From: Paragonimus westermani
Lineage: Eukaryota > Platyhelminthes > Trematoda > Plagiorchiida > Troglotrematidae
Reading direction: 5' to 3'
Length of the DNA: 64,000 nucleotides
NCBI GenBank assembly: GCA_008508345.1
Contig: QNGE01002367.1
Span: forward strand, 18,281 to 82,280
Part shown: piece after piece, positions 1 to 10,820 of the stretch
How positions within the stretch are numbered: position 1 is the first letter of the stretch
How the letters are laid out: each line of letters begins with the position of its first letter
Translations under genes and position numbers: made by a program
The notes under the pieces: generated by a model
The model's input: the letters and a program-made list of their open reading frames with translations, nothing else
What the model was told of the DNA's origin: nothing
Databases searched by the model: none

Positions 1-59
1 TGGGGTTGATACGCTCAGAACAAAACATATCAGCCAATGAAACTTTTTTGTCTCTCCTA

Positions 60-215
60 AAGACGATCGCGCGATATGAGCAGTTATGACAGCTATGACT
101 GAGCGTTTGCACCGAATCAGTCGCGTCTAATGTGAGGTCAGTGGCACACGGTTGCCTCGCGAAAGAGTTGTCAGTTGAGACAGTGATGCACACTAATGAC
201 AGTATCTAACAAGGA
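60..215 (+). repeat. Relic of tRNA-derived SINE head
   Basis: The stretch around 105-170 resembles the tRNA-like head of the better preserved SINE at 39490-39765: both contain a 'gagcgtt' segment, then 'taatgtgag' and 'cacggttgcc' in the same order. The B-box is not preserved here. I read it as a decayed, truncated copy. The similarity is short, so confidence is low. Confidence 0.3.
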
Positions 216-1004
216 TTAAACATGAGCGAAATGCCTTTTTTGAAAGCGCGTGAATGCCACATCCGTGGTCTTAACCCTGTTACTTACAGTCAACAATGCA
301 AGTCGATCAAAAACTATTCGAAGAAATCTTGGGATAACTTTGGCACTTAGCAGTGATAATAATGAAAGAGGTCTGGGCAGAAAAACTGGAAATTGTGTGG
401 ATGAGACCAAGCCAAAAAAGGCTACGAACAAAAATGAAAACAGCTTTAGAAAGGTTTTTGAAAAGTTGCACTTGAGGGCTACTCTGTCGGTGGTGTGAGT
501 TATCTGATTGCGGTGTAAAATCTTGTATGTAATGAGGATGTTTAGACAAATGAAAGATGGCAAGCGTTTGAACTGATGGAGGAATTTCTACGAAAAACAA
601 ATGAGATATCGGCATCTCTGAAACGCTGTAGATAACGCAGAAGATCCACTGTTTTTCATCCTGCAACAGCCCATCAGTTCTCGTAAATATTATTAAAAAG
701 TAATTACTAACCCCGAGATTTTGCAAGAAAATAGGGGTTGAAATGCATAACGCTTGTTCATATTTTTGTGTGAGAATGTAGAAAATCGTAACTGCCTGTT
801 GCCCAGTTGCAATGCTCACCGGCGCAGCTGAGAGATGATAATGAACCCCAGAGTTTATTGTTGAAATTCTCACGTTGGAATAAACTCTTCCTTGAGCTCC
901 CTTCCCTGTAAACATTGTGAACGGTTTAAATCCTCACTAAAGTTAAAAACTTTGGAACTCTACTTTTGAGAAATTTGAAACACTGAGTTCTCTTTAACCA
1001 CTTC
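216..1004. other. No gene recognised
   Basis: Both strands have short open frames here that overlap each other (about 80-200 codons) but resemble no family I know and show no splice-framed coding block. In SPAG17 orientation this is downstream of the last exon found, so it is probably intron or repeat-derived sequence. Confidence 0.4.
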
Positions 1005-1174
1005 AACAGAGCAGAAAGAAGACATATTGCAATATGTTGACATTTCATTTACTCTCACCAGTCGACAACGTAAAACATGCCAGTTATACACATCAAACAG
1101 TTAACGACTAACAAGAACTAGACACATACAGACACACCACTTGTTATGTAATCATGACCATGGCAACCCGACCG
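1005..1174 (-). repeat. Left inverted terminal repeat of Penelope-like element
   Basis: This segment is the reverse complement, with scattered mismatches and small indels, of 2431-2602 on the other side of the Penelope-like coding region. Shared blocks include 'gcagaaagaagacatat', 'caacatttcatttactctca'-like sequence, 'aacatgccagttata' and the inner end 'accatggcaacccgaccg'. Penelope-like elements are known for terminal repeats (pLTRs) in direct or inverted arrangement. The inverted arrangement here is seen directly; assigning it to this element follows from its position. Confidence 0.75.
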
Positions 1175-1289
1175 TAAAGTTTTATCCTCACATTGCTTGA
1201 AGGGTTCTTTCGAAGTAGTGGAACTTTTGGAAAATACCCAAGTAATGTATTCCATGGTTGTTGATTCCCTTTCACAAATGTTCCCCTTC

Positions 1290-2430
1290 GTGATTTTATC
1301 TCGAGTCAGAACTGTGATATAGATGTTCCACTTGAATACCTTAGAGGTCTTATTTTGTTATGCGCAGAAAACGTTCTTTCCGATTTTGACGGACTTGCAT
1401 ACAAACAGATAGACGGTGTTGCTATGGGTAGTCCGTTAGGCCCAACACTAGCTGATATTTTCTTAGGAACGATTGAGTGGCAAGTCCCGGATGATATAGC
1501 TGATTTGTTATTGTACTAAAGATACGTTGATGATATTCTAATGTTTACTGATGCTATTCATTTTGACTTGTTCTTCAAATTTCTCAATAATATTCACATA
1601 AACCTATCTTTATCTCACGAAATGGAGTCGAACAATAGTTTACCTTTTTTGGATGTACTTGTTACTAGACGTATGGATGGTACTTTACGATGCTCAGTTC
1701 ACTGCAAAGCAACTTGGGGTGGTCAATATTTCCAGTTTTTCCGTTTTGCTCCTATTGCATACAAACGGAGTTTAGTAAAGACACTGTTTCATAGAGCCAA
1801 ACGTATTTGTACCCCGGACACTCTGAAGACAGAATAGGAGTTGTTGAGACGAACTTTACTAACAAATGGATATCCCACAAATTCATTGATGCACATAATA
1901 CGGTGGAGAAGACCACTGAGCCTGTACTGACGGCTCAAAAGAAGGATGTTTGCCTATTCTTGCCATTCGAGGGTGATCACCTTGCCAACGACATAAAGCA
2001 CAAATTAAAATCTGCTCTGGCTCGAACGTATGCCGCTGCTCAGTTGCGCTTATTTCTTACCACTAGTGGACCAATTCTCCGCAAACGCAAAATTAGTTTG
2101 TCAAACTGCTCTCTCTTCCATGTTGTGTACCAGTTACTTACAGTTGTAGTGACGTTTACATAGGCAAAACAGACCGACAACTAGCACAGAGAGTCGCCGA
2201 ACACATCCCGAAGTGGTTGAAACATTAGATGACGCACCAGCCCCAACTTGGTGCACTGACTACCCGAAATCCAACGTCATCGATTGCTAAACACCTCATG
2301 ACAACAGATCATCAAGTTGACCCATTAAACTCATTCAAAATACTGTTGCGCAACCGAAATCCGAAGTTACTAGCGATGCCCATTCAAACTTCCCAACCGA
2401 CGTTATGTGCACAGAAGTGGTTGAAACAAC
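1290..2430 (+). pseudogene. Penelope-like retrotransposon, reverse transcriptase and GIY-YIG endonuclease (broken)
   Basis: Translated in pieces, this shows the Penelope-like RT core: motif DGVAMGSPLGPTLADIFLG (about 1410-1470), then RYVDDI (about 1519-1536) and a SLPFLDVLV-type block at about 1640-1665. After roughly 600 bases comes a GIY-YIG-type segment reading DVYIGKTDRQLAQRVAEH (about 2151-2204), and a C-terminal block of the form IAKHL...DHQVDPLNSFKIL. That order, RT followed by GIY-YIG endonuclease, is diagnostic of Penelope-like elements. A stop just before YVDD (TAA near 1516), another near 1835 and further frame changes disable it. The 5' part of the RT is missing or unrecognisable. 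It is bracketed by inverted repeats at 1005-1174 and 2431-2602, and lies beyond the last SPAG17 exon found, probably in an intron of that gene. Confidence 0.85.
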
Positions 2431-2602
2431 CGGTCGGGTTGCCATGGTCATGATTACATAATAAATGGTGTGCTTGTGTGTGTGTCTAGTTCCTGTTAGT
2501 CGTTAACTGTTTGATGTCTATAACTGGCATGTTTAACGTTTGCGACTGATGAGAGTAAATGAAATGTTGACATATCGCAATATATGTCTTCTTTCTGCTG
2601 TG
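2431..2602 (+). repeat. Right inverted terminal repeat of Penelope-like element
   Basis: Partner of 1005-1174 in inverted orientation, starting at 'cggtcgggttgccatggtca' directly after the endonuclease C-terminal coding block. It contains CTGATGA followed eight bases later by GAAA (about 2547-2565), which recalls a hammerhead core, but the bases between do not pair into a stem II, so a ribozyme is not called. Confidence 0.7.
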
Positions 2603-2880
2603 ATGATCTGGAACTCTAGTTTTAGACCACACTGATAGATTTCTAAAAAGATTCATGGAACTAGGTGCCCATCTAATTTGAGATCCTGAGATTAAGGTAG
2701 AACCGATTTATGGGTTAATGCCATTTCCTTTGAGAAGCCTCTACTACGAACAAGTTTGTCTTCCTCTGTAATGCTCCTTAAAGTAGACTAGTGTATGAAT
2801 TGTAGCGCAAAGTGAAACTTGTAAATGACTACATATTTATAAACGTAATGAAACATGTCGACAAATCCCAAGGAACCTAC

Positions 2881-3246
2881 TTGTTCTAGAATCGCATGCA
2901 GAACTAACTCGATGCTCGTGTTTTCAACTGGTAACCCCTCGAGCACTTCTTGATAAACTCGCATATCCACAACCCCATCTGCACCCTCTTCATTTTCTGG
3001 TGTTTTAGTCAATTCCACACAAGAACTGACTTTTTCTTCCGGATTTCCAGAAAGTCCATCCTGTCTGGGTGTCACATGGGTGTGTGAAGTATCCTGATTG
3101 CCAATAGCGATCACCTTGGTTGTCGTCATAACTGGTAGCGATATCACTTTAATGTGCTTCAAGTAATTTTGCCACTGACGTCGAAAATCCATCAGATCAT
3201 ACAGCATAGCTGCAAGCTCGTCAAACATCTTCATGCCAAACGAAAG
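2881..3246 (-). CDS. SPAG17: SPAG17 exon (LMYD/LEQ region)
   Basis: Last exon found in gene order, 122 codons, phase 0 at both ends. The acceptor follows 'gtggaatttcag' and the donor is CAA|gtaggt. The translation opens LSFGMKMFDELAAMLYDLMD and continues FRRQWQNYLKHIKVISLP, which lines up with the vertebrate SPAG17 block of the form IFENIACLMYDILD...RQHQHYL...INVP. The exon ends with VDMRVYQEVLE and LVLHAILEQ, matching the VDMRYYNYL...LILHCMLEQ block. An acidic, variable linker (about residues 45-85 of the exon) separates the two blocks, as expected. An upstream alternative acceptor at about 3285 would put the exon out of phase with the preceding one, so 3246 was chosen. The next exon, to the left, was not identified. 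Confidence 0.85.
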
Positions 3247-5339
3247 CTGAAATTCCACGAAGTGTTGTTGCGTTATATACAACTTGCTGAACAAGCAAAT
3301 GTAAATGTATGAGCATCAAATTGATGTTCGGCTTGAAAATTTTCCGGCTTTTACTTACCAACGACGTCTAACTTACATTCCATCTTAGCAGATATTCTAA
3401 TGCGGAAAATAAACAGAAACATATCAACTGTGAGGACCACTTGATAGATTTTTGTCTTGTGGTTAGTATCTAAGGGATATTTTGCGTCATCATTAAAGAT
3501 TTTAGCCCGAACAATACTCTACAAACGTGTGACTCAGCCGCAGCAAATCTAAGTTCAATTGTGAGTTTCCGAATGACGATCAGGTAATAGCTTTGCTGTG
3601 GTCATTACATCTTTTTATGAGTTTTGGACTGTTAAAGCAAAATCGGAGGCTCAAAGAATCCCTGGCTGAAATGGATATGAAGGTGGGTACTGCTGGTACT
3701 TTACAGCCTGAAGTAATCATCTAACCACCACCTGATACGCTTTACCCGACAAATGATACAAGAGGTCGTATATCATTTTAATTCATGATCCATGCGGACG
3801 AAGACGTTTTTTTATCTCCACTTTGAAAAAGATGTTGTGGTTAAGGTGGTCAAACGGTGACTGCTGAGATTGGCAGTCGAAAAAATCTGTTGGGCTAACT
3901 TTCGTTTGACCACTGCTAGCACATTCTACAACGCATCATCCTTCATGTTGTTACGTTTGTTTGAATCAATCATCCTACATGTTTTGTACTACAGTTTGAC
4001 TGTCAAGCATAACATCTGAGTCTAAACCCATGTTACTGGAAGGCGGAGTGAATGAGAATGTTCTAGTTTTGACCGAATGCAATTACCTCTTTATCAAGAG
4101 AACCATCCTTCATATTTCTTTCACTGTTCAGAGATCGTTCGAAAATGCTGAAATTTTCTTTTTGGATATTTGGTCACATCAGAGCATCCCCTACTCCAGT
4201 TCTCTAATTTAAATTTGATCGAATTCATGATTGAAGACACCCGTCGTCAAATGTTGGAAATTATACGGTCCATGATTTGTTGAGCGACTTTCTAAGTCAC
4301 TCACTCAGGTGACCATTTTTTCATGTAAGGTTTAGGATAATCTGATGGTCCGGCATTAGAAAACAACGTTGTTTTCTACCTTCAAACACACCATATTATG
4401 CCTAGAAGATAAAACGCGTGGAATTCAACGAACAGCTGAAATTCAAGTGGAGTTTATCAGCACCGCAAGAATAAGAACACGACCTTCTTTGTTTTCTTCT
4501 GAGATATTTCTAACAGCACACCTTGTGGCTTAAGGCTTCGAACGTTAAGCTGACAGCCCACCAAGTAACTGACCCTTGGTGGTAAGATCTTCACAGCGTG
4601 AATTGACAGCATACACTGACTGTCTTGCTGTTGGTCATAGGTCATCCCCAGTGTAGTGATGTGCGACGCAACCAGCTGTGGTTTATATTTGTGAGGGAAG
4701 CACAGTCTACTGAAACGCACAGTTGGTCATGTTACCCCTCCACACGTTTGCCATGTCATAACGAAAATGATGACCAACTTCGATTAGTCTTTCACAGTCT
4801 TCCCACCTCAAAATCCTTGCCTTGTTATTGTGCAGTTGGAATGTGTGAGCCGACGTCTTCCTTTTATACAATAGACACTATTAGACCTACTCAAAACGCG
4901 TGCTGATGGGCAAATTCTAAGCTGCCGTTAAACAACTGTTTGAGAATAGCAGCAGACAAAGTAAACGTACTCCAGTAAGTTGACAGCTTGTTTTCTCTCG
5001 CCGATAAATACTGCAAATATACCACAAATCCTGGAGTGTCGCCAAGCGTTTTGCAGAAACAAAGTGCAGACGCAAACGACACGAAATTATGAATAATAAA
5101 TTAGAATAACTAAGTAAGCGTATAACAAACAAATTTATCTTACGGAACTTCAACAGTGAGGTAATTAACGAATACGGGCAGTATTTCCCGTCTTTTGAAA
5201 GGCGAAAGCGATCTGATATGTCCCTGAAATAAACTTTTGATGTCCATGTGTAAAGACGATGTGGTTTCTTGATCCACAAACAACAATGCTACCAGTGTCT
5301 CCTTTGGAGACAGTTAACAAAAGTTGAGCATTTAAGTAG

Positions 5340-5500
5340 TACTCCCATACGAATGTGACTGAGCGTTTGTTTACAGTATGTTATTCCCAACTAATATGCG
5401 ATCACTGGGGCAGAGGTCAACACGGTCACTTCAAGAAGTGTTGACTTGAGTTATGATGTTGGTCAGTGGCAAGGATATGTACCGCTGACAAACTTCGGTA
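5340..5500 (+). repeat. Possible tRNA-SINE relic
   Basis: Contains 'gactgagcgtttg' as in the relic at 60-215, followed by 'ggcagaggtcaacacggtcac', which resembles the A-box part of the SINE head at 39500-39590 ('ggcgcagtgatcaacacggt'). No B-box survives. Low confidence because the match is short and gapped. Confidence 0.3.
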
Positions 5501-7019
5501 AGAGCAAAACGCCGGTCTGAAGATTCTTTTCGAAACCAGTTGTCTGTAAGCGTCTTTGTAAATACAAAGAGCGCAACCAACTGTGAGTGTTGTTCAGCTT
5601 AAATTAAGCTCACTGCATCCACGTGGCCACTTAGAATCAGAACAATATGACGAGCACGTATTTTCAAAACAAAATTCACCAGGTCACCATATTTTTGAAG
5701 AGTAAATGATAGATGTTGATTACAGCGTGAATAAAACTCACTTGAAATTGAACAACAAGAAAGCAACCAAATTAGTCTTATCCACCACTAGGGTGGACTA
5801 TCTGTCAATACTAATTCGGGATGAGTGGAAGGTCCCTAGATCAACCAAAATTCTTGGCTATCTATCAGTAATAATTCTTTCGTAGATTTCCTTTCAAGCC
5901 TTCATACAACCGTTTTCATTTAGATGTTCGGAAAGCGTTATCACTGTGACAAAATTCACAGTAATTTCTCCTGTAGGTCTATTTTATGGAAACCGCACAG
6001 TACTCTCCGATCAGTTCGTGATTTTTTATATGAGGGTTTGTGTTCAACGTTGACGGACACGGTCCGATTTTGAACAAGCAAACATTGTTTGTTCCCATTA
6101 AAAATCGGTCATATGCACAACATTATTGCTCTGCCAAATCGAACACAAAACCGGAATATCAACTGATTAAACCATATCTATGATGGGCAAAAATAAATGA
6201 GTTTGCGTAGTATTTAACCTGACACAGTTTCTACACATCCATAAATATCAATATTTAGAAGTACAGAACTTTTCTGTATAATTTAGGATCGCCATGAACC
6301 CACCCTTTAACCCTACCGGCATTTGTAAAGAATGGCTACTTCTAGAGTTCGAATTTACCTCGTCCCACATCCTATGAGTAGTCAGTCATTCTGACGAGAC
6401 CACAATTATTTTGAATTCTCCATCAGCGTTATTTCATGTTATAGTACTGCGAAGCTCAACACGTTTAATAACCTCCACTGTACCCATTGATCTACTTCGA
6501 AAGAATCTTTAAATCTATGATCACTCATGTCATTATTTCATTGCAAGGTAGTATTGTGATTATGACTGAAATATATTCAAATCACAAATATTAATGTCAG
6601 CGTAACAACAGACAAGAACTCAACTACTTGGCAAGCTTATTTTCATACCATTTCTGCGTCTCCACTCGAAACGTACGTTGTTTATTCATCTGCTCCTTGT
6701 GCTTACTGCTCTGTTGGCTCCGATGGAATGTATGTACATACAACATGGACCGAGTAATCAGGTGACTATTTGAACACCCCGAGAATGTCAATTTACATAG
6801 CCTCAGCAACCTCATCGTGAATCAAACTGTATTAAGTATATGGAAAATTGATTTTAAATTTTCCATGATTTTTCGATGAGCAGATTACCTATTGTATTTT
6901 ACACCTAAATTGCTAACTAATTACGAATTATAGGAACCGATAAAACCCATGAGTAGAGTAAAGGAAAGGTTCTTATATAACAGCCTATTCCTAGTGTATT
7001 ACTAGTTGATATGGATATG

Positions 7020-7160
7020 GTTACATCTGATGATTTTCAGTTGATAGGAACTGACCTAACTGGTTTCAAGTTGAACACCACTCGCATCTGATCACAGCCT
7101 TTGCATCCAGGAAACTATTTCAGTTAGTTAACTTAGAAAGGAAACACTACAGGCTGAAGT
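7020..7160 (-). repeat. Diverged SINE tail copy
   Basis: The plus-strand order 'gatgattttcagttgat...ttcaagttgaacaccactcgcatctgatcacagcctttgcatccagg...gaaacactac' matches, with many mismatches, the SINE tail at 39283-39403 (same orientation) and the reverse complement of 39636-39760. It therefore belongs to the same SINE family as the ribozyme-bearing copy, in minus orientation. Confidence 0.5.
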
Positions 7161-7520
7161 TTTGCTATTGCACCTCTGACGATATCAAACAAGATCAAAA
7201 GTTGAGTCCAGTGTTTTTTTGGAAGAGGCTAACTGAAAATTCTAACCGAATTCAAGGGCTACTATCAAATATAGATGACATTCAGCTTTAAACTAACCAG
7301 ATCCCAGCCTACTTTCTACTACTTCGTTTTATTTGTATCCTATCAATTGATATAGTCCGTAGCAAACGGTTGCCAATAAATTCCGTTCTATGTAGTAATG
7401 AGTTCAACGGACATCCGTCGTCCTTGCAGCCGCTACTACTGGTAATGGTTATATAAACATTCATAGAACATTCAGTTTCAATCAAGCTATTCGTTAGTCT
7501 CAGTTTAGTGGACGACTTAC

Positions 7521-7717
7521 TCGGTTGTCAGTTCCGCTAAAATCCTGAGGCAGCAGTTCTGATTTCACCCGGTAATCTAAAGTGGCTATATTTCCGAGGG
7601 GACCATACGGATTGTCACGTAGAATGACGTTCACTTTGTGCCAATAAGAGTTAAGTTTCTTTTCCTCAGCCTCAATTTTCTCTTGCTCTTCACGCATTTC
7701 CTCTATGGTCTGCCCAG
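7521..7717 (-). CDS. SPAG17: SPAG17 exon (coiled, YW motif)
   Basis: Exon of 197 bases, entering in phase 1 (acceptor 'tgctcag', first bases CT completing GCT) and leaving in phase 0 with CGA|gtaagt. It encodes GQTIEEMREEQEKIEAEEKK, a charged helical stretch, followed by LNSYWHKVNVILRDNPYGP and then the TLDYRVKSELLPQDF segment. The vertebrate counterpart has the same order: a Lys/Glu-rich helix, LKTFWKYLEPVLNNE, and LEYMVKAADFPSDW. The conserved pattern of aromatic residues and the splice phase agreement with both neighbours make the call firm. No stop codons interrupt it. Confidence 0.88.
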
Positions 7718-8291
7718 CTGAGCAGAAAAGCGTACAAAAATAATACAATTTACACGTATCTACTATTCTACTATTCAGTAGAATGTATTTCCCAGAAAGT
7801 AAATGTGAAAAGTATCACAACCACATCACAATTGCGAACTCAAAAATGGACATCTTAATAAGGAGTGTACTCAACTTATCCGTTTAAAAGCATACTGAAT
7901 TTTAAAAGTTAATTATAGAATGAAAAAAGTGTGAATGGACAAAACATTTAATTCATGGTCATTCTGATGTTCACAGCTTCCCTAATTGCTTAAATAACCT
8001 GACAAATAACAGGATACTGAATGTTTCGCCCAGAAATAACAGGTTTATTCATAAAATTAGGTAGTAACACAGTGAGAAGCACAAATGTGAGTCCTCTTAT
8101 AGAGGTATCCCTGTGACAAGTACGAAAATATTTTGATGTTGTTACATGTGTACAAAGAGTATTGAACGGCAGTGATTCCAGTGGCTAAGCTATCACCAAC
8201 TGTTTGGTTGCAGTTCAGTTGATGAACTAAGTATCCACTTATACATTGTCCTCACGCCTGTAACACAGAATTCAAGACAAATTGGACTCAC

Positions 8292-8483
8292 CTCCTTTCG
8301 ATCCCCACACTTTTTCAGCTTTCTGTTTCAACAACAACTCCTGAAACCGTCCCGCGTCAGTTACTTTTAAACGAATAATGCAGTCCACTTGCACGTCTAT
8401 TTCACAAAGTGCACCTAACAAATCGGCATCTTCGAATCCAAGTAAGATTATGTAGTGGGCGACACCATTATCGGGCTCGTCAC
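8292..8483 (-). CDS. SPAG17: SPAG17 exon (HYIILLGF block)
   Basis: Exon of 192 bases, phase 1 in and phase 1 out, acceptor 'tttccag', donor GGAG|gtgagt. It encodes DEPDNGVAHYIILLGFED, nearly the same as the vertebrate DEPDDGAQHYIIVVGF, then a leucine-rich stretch (LLGALCEI) and VDCIIRLK, matching the ITSVIKI region. The last residues lead into the helix of the next exon. It is separated from the preceding exon by an intron of only 90 bases, short for this gene, and from the following exon by 574 bases. Confidence 0.92.
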
Positions 8484-8573
8484 CTGGAAACGTAAAAAAG
8501 AATCAGATAAAATGAGTTGAAAAGTAGCCTTTGGTTATACACGGGGAACGCATTGCTTCAATTAGTTACTCAC

Positions 8574-8769
8574 CAATGAATTTCTCTTCCAATATTTCTT
8601 CACCACGCTTCAGTAGCTTCGAACCTCCCTTCATTGACGGAGGCTCAGGCTGTTGCGTTCCCGGATTCTTACCCCCTGTCTTCGTAGCTGGCTGTCCCTT
8701 TGAGACCTTGGACTTCGCAGCAGCTGCTGTCTTTCTTGGCTTTTCTTTGCCTCCTGACGCTTCTTGAGC
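8574..8769 (-). CDS. SPAG17: SPAG17 exon (Lys/Pro-rich linker)
   Basis: Exon of 196 bases, phase 0 in (acceptor 'ctatctattag', first codons GCT CAA GAA) and phase 1 out (donor CATTG|gtgagt). It encodes a low-complexity basic linker starting AQEASGGKEKPRKTAAAAK and ending LLKRGEEILEEKFIG. Vertebrate SPAG17 has a comparable Lys/Pro/Ala-rich linker that ends LKRRGEDD before the DEPDDGA block, so both position and composition fit. The sequence itself is poorly conserved; the identification rests on the LKRGE end and on the frame shared with its neighbours. A plus-strand open frame over the same bases is its shadow. Confidence 0.82.
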
Positions 8770-9050
8770 CTAATAGATAGAAGGAAGTCAGATTAGGTTT
8801 TACACTTTCAGAACTGGTATATGTACGTACTTGAAGAAAGATATCGGTGATAACACAAACTCATTATTAGCGCCGTCTTCTGACGCTCTGATTTAAGCTC
8901 CATTAAACATTATTAAGCTATATTTTGATAACAGCGCCACTTTATCAAACGCACCAGTCACACGGGGTGTAAATGGGCAACGCTGCTTCTGTTCAATGTC
9001 CTTAGCAGGACCAGTAGGCAGACCTGGTCATCTTCGAACATGACGAGACC

Positions 9051-9068
9051 AGATATATATATATATAT
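9051..9068. repeat. Short (TA)n tract
   Basis: Uninterrupted AT alternation of about 17 bases following 'gaccag'. It is a simple microsatellite and explains the Tyr-Ile run in one minus-strand open frame. Confidence 0.9.
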
Positions 9069-10359
9069 GTACTTGTCTCGTGTGCAAACATATGAATAGG
9101 ATGTGGAGCGGTTTCCAATTTGTTTGTAACTCATGAAGACTGATGAAAGGTGATCGATTACGTGAGGTGACGAATTCATAGGATTGGTTTCTTAACTTGT
9201 TTTGAACAACTAAAAGAAATTATTGGTAATCAGAATATACACAAGCATGTCTAGGACGAGTCCGTCAACGTTAATCACCTCTGGCTAAGTGATGCATGTT
9301 AACTGTTCATATTAACCCGTATGAACCGTCGCTAATAGTTAGAGGCTAGAAACTACAAGACCACAGAGAACTGCCCAAAATGCTCGACTTTGTCGCTCAC
9401 CATACTACATCTATGTACCAGTAAAGATTTCGAATACGCTCCGTCCCACAAGAAATGCTATTCCATGCTAGGATTGCGATACAAATGAGATTTTTAGATG
9501 GACAATCTATATTTACTGACAGTGGCTGGTAAACCTGTCAGTTCTAACTCAGTATCTTGCTGGTTCGTATGACGTCGGAGAGTTTCTGAAACCTCCTATA
9601 TCTTCATAGGGTACACCTACAAGGGAGTGAGCCGCGTCCAAATCAGACTGTTCTGATGTACATTTCACGCCAGCCAGTACTTCACCTGTTACCACTTCTA
9701 AGGTTTACGTTTGAATTGATAATGGTACTTTTGCCAGCAAATTTACGGTCAGAGATGTTGTAAGAATTTCCCCGCACACATGAAAAGTTTAACATCTAAC
9801 ACACAACCAAGAACAGACGCTATTTCCCAAATTCAACTCACCAATGGCCATCAAAACTAGCATTGTTGTTTGCGTCCATTGGCGTGTCTTAAAGAGGACG
9901 CATTTCACTAGCCCACACGTATTCACCAGTACGTTAACAAACAGGCCAAGCAACAAGGCAAACCAAAACACAAACAACACTCTCCATACCGTCTAATGTG
10001 AACCTGTGGACTGAGCCAACGTCAAATTTTTTAACATGCTACCAACCTTGTCAAACAATGAGCTACTAGATGCCTTTTGTTCAGCTTTATGACTCGTTCC
10101 TGTCCAAAAATTGGCCAATCACGAGTTGTGTGAAATGATGAGTGAAGGATTTCTATCCAACTTTTTAAGGTCCTAAGAAAACTGTGAATTACTGCAACTG
10201 TTGTAGTGACAAGATGTCGAACTAAGACTCGTTCATTTCGGAATAAAGCATGGTTAAGGAGCGTAGAAATGAAAACAATATACGTAAACTAACACTGACT
10301 TGCAAGATCTAACAGTAGACATGATATGCTGTATTAGACGGATATCGCATATCTTTGAC

Positions 10360-10820
10360 TGAGACGCCAAGTTTCCTCGGTACACTTCATCAGGGCACAA
10401 ATGATATACGTATTACGATATGCTGAAATTTCATCTCTTCTCAGTAATCCCAAACGAAGCCTATGGGGGCAGACAACGAATAGACATAAATTACTGCACA
10501 AACAGAACCACGGCAACACTGTTGGTTGCGTCACCCACACCTGCGCACACAACACATTCTCATTAAAAGCCATTAACCTTTGGTTCCGACTGAACAACAA
10601 TGTTCCACAGGATTTAACTGTTTCAACTCGATTACTGTTGTTATGGTATGTCTAGCTACCAGTGACATGGGGTTTCGGATAGCTAATTCATCAGTTTGTA
10701 TTTGTTGCGTCGTTAGTTTTTTGGTTACCCCGGGGCGTGTTTTACCACACGTTGAAACAGTTGCCCACCTGTTCATCTGCCCGTATGAAATTCACTGTAG
10801 TCGAAAAACAAAACATTAGA
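10360..10820 (-). pseudogene. Penelope-like element, 3' end fragment with decayed hammerhead core
   Basis: On the minus strand a frame reads ...NPMSLVARHTITTVIELKQLNPV, corresponding to the C-terminal block that follows the GIY-YIG domain in Penelope-like elements (IAKHL...TDHQVDPLN in the copy at 1290-2430). About 180 bases further along the same strand is CTGATGA (10393-10387), then AGTGTACCGAG, then GAAAC (10375-10371). Those are the two invariant boxes of a hammerhead ribozyme in the right order, at the place where Penelope elements are known to carry such motifs. The bases between do not form a good stem II, so it is decayed. No endonuclease catalytic block is visible. A terminal fragment is the best reading. 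Confidence 0.5.

Larger units (their letters stand above)
3247..7520 (-). other. SPAG17 intron with decayed repeats
   Basis: Intron between the exons at 7717-7521 and 3246-2881. No second gene is recognised. Short open frames (for example near 4030, 4460-4900, 4917-5279 and 6624) show no family resemblance. Two pieces look SINE-derived (about 5340-5500 and 7020-7160). The rest is AT-leaning sequence in which I see nothing definite. Confidence 0.5.

Noticed and set aside
307..915. Minus-strand 202-codon frame
   Set aside because: Longest plain frame in the first kilobase, but no recognisable domain, a competing plus frame, and a low-complexity Phe/Ser/Ile-rich composition.
2547..2565. Hammerhead-like CTGATGA and GAAA in the Penelope right repeat
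   Set aside because: The eight bases between the boxes cannot form stem II, and the left repeat copy has CTGGTGA.
8531..8767. Plus-strand open frame of 78 codons
   Set aside because: Antisense shadow of the SPAG17 Lys/Pro-rich exon, which has correct splice sites and phase.
9133..9175. CTGATGA followed about 24 bases later by GAAT
   Set aside because: GAAA is not intact, and the intervening sequence does not pair into a convincing stem II.
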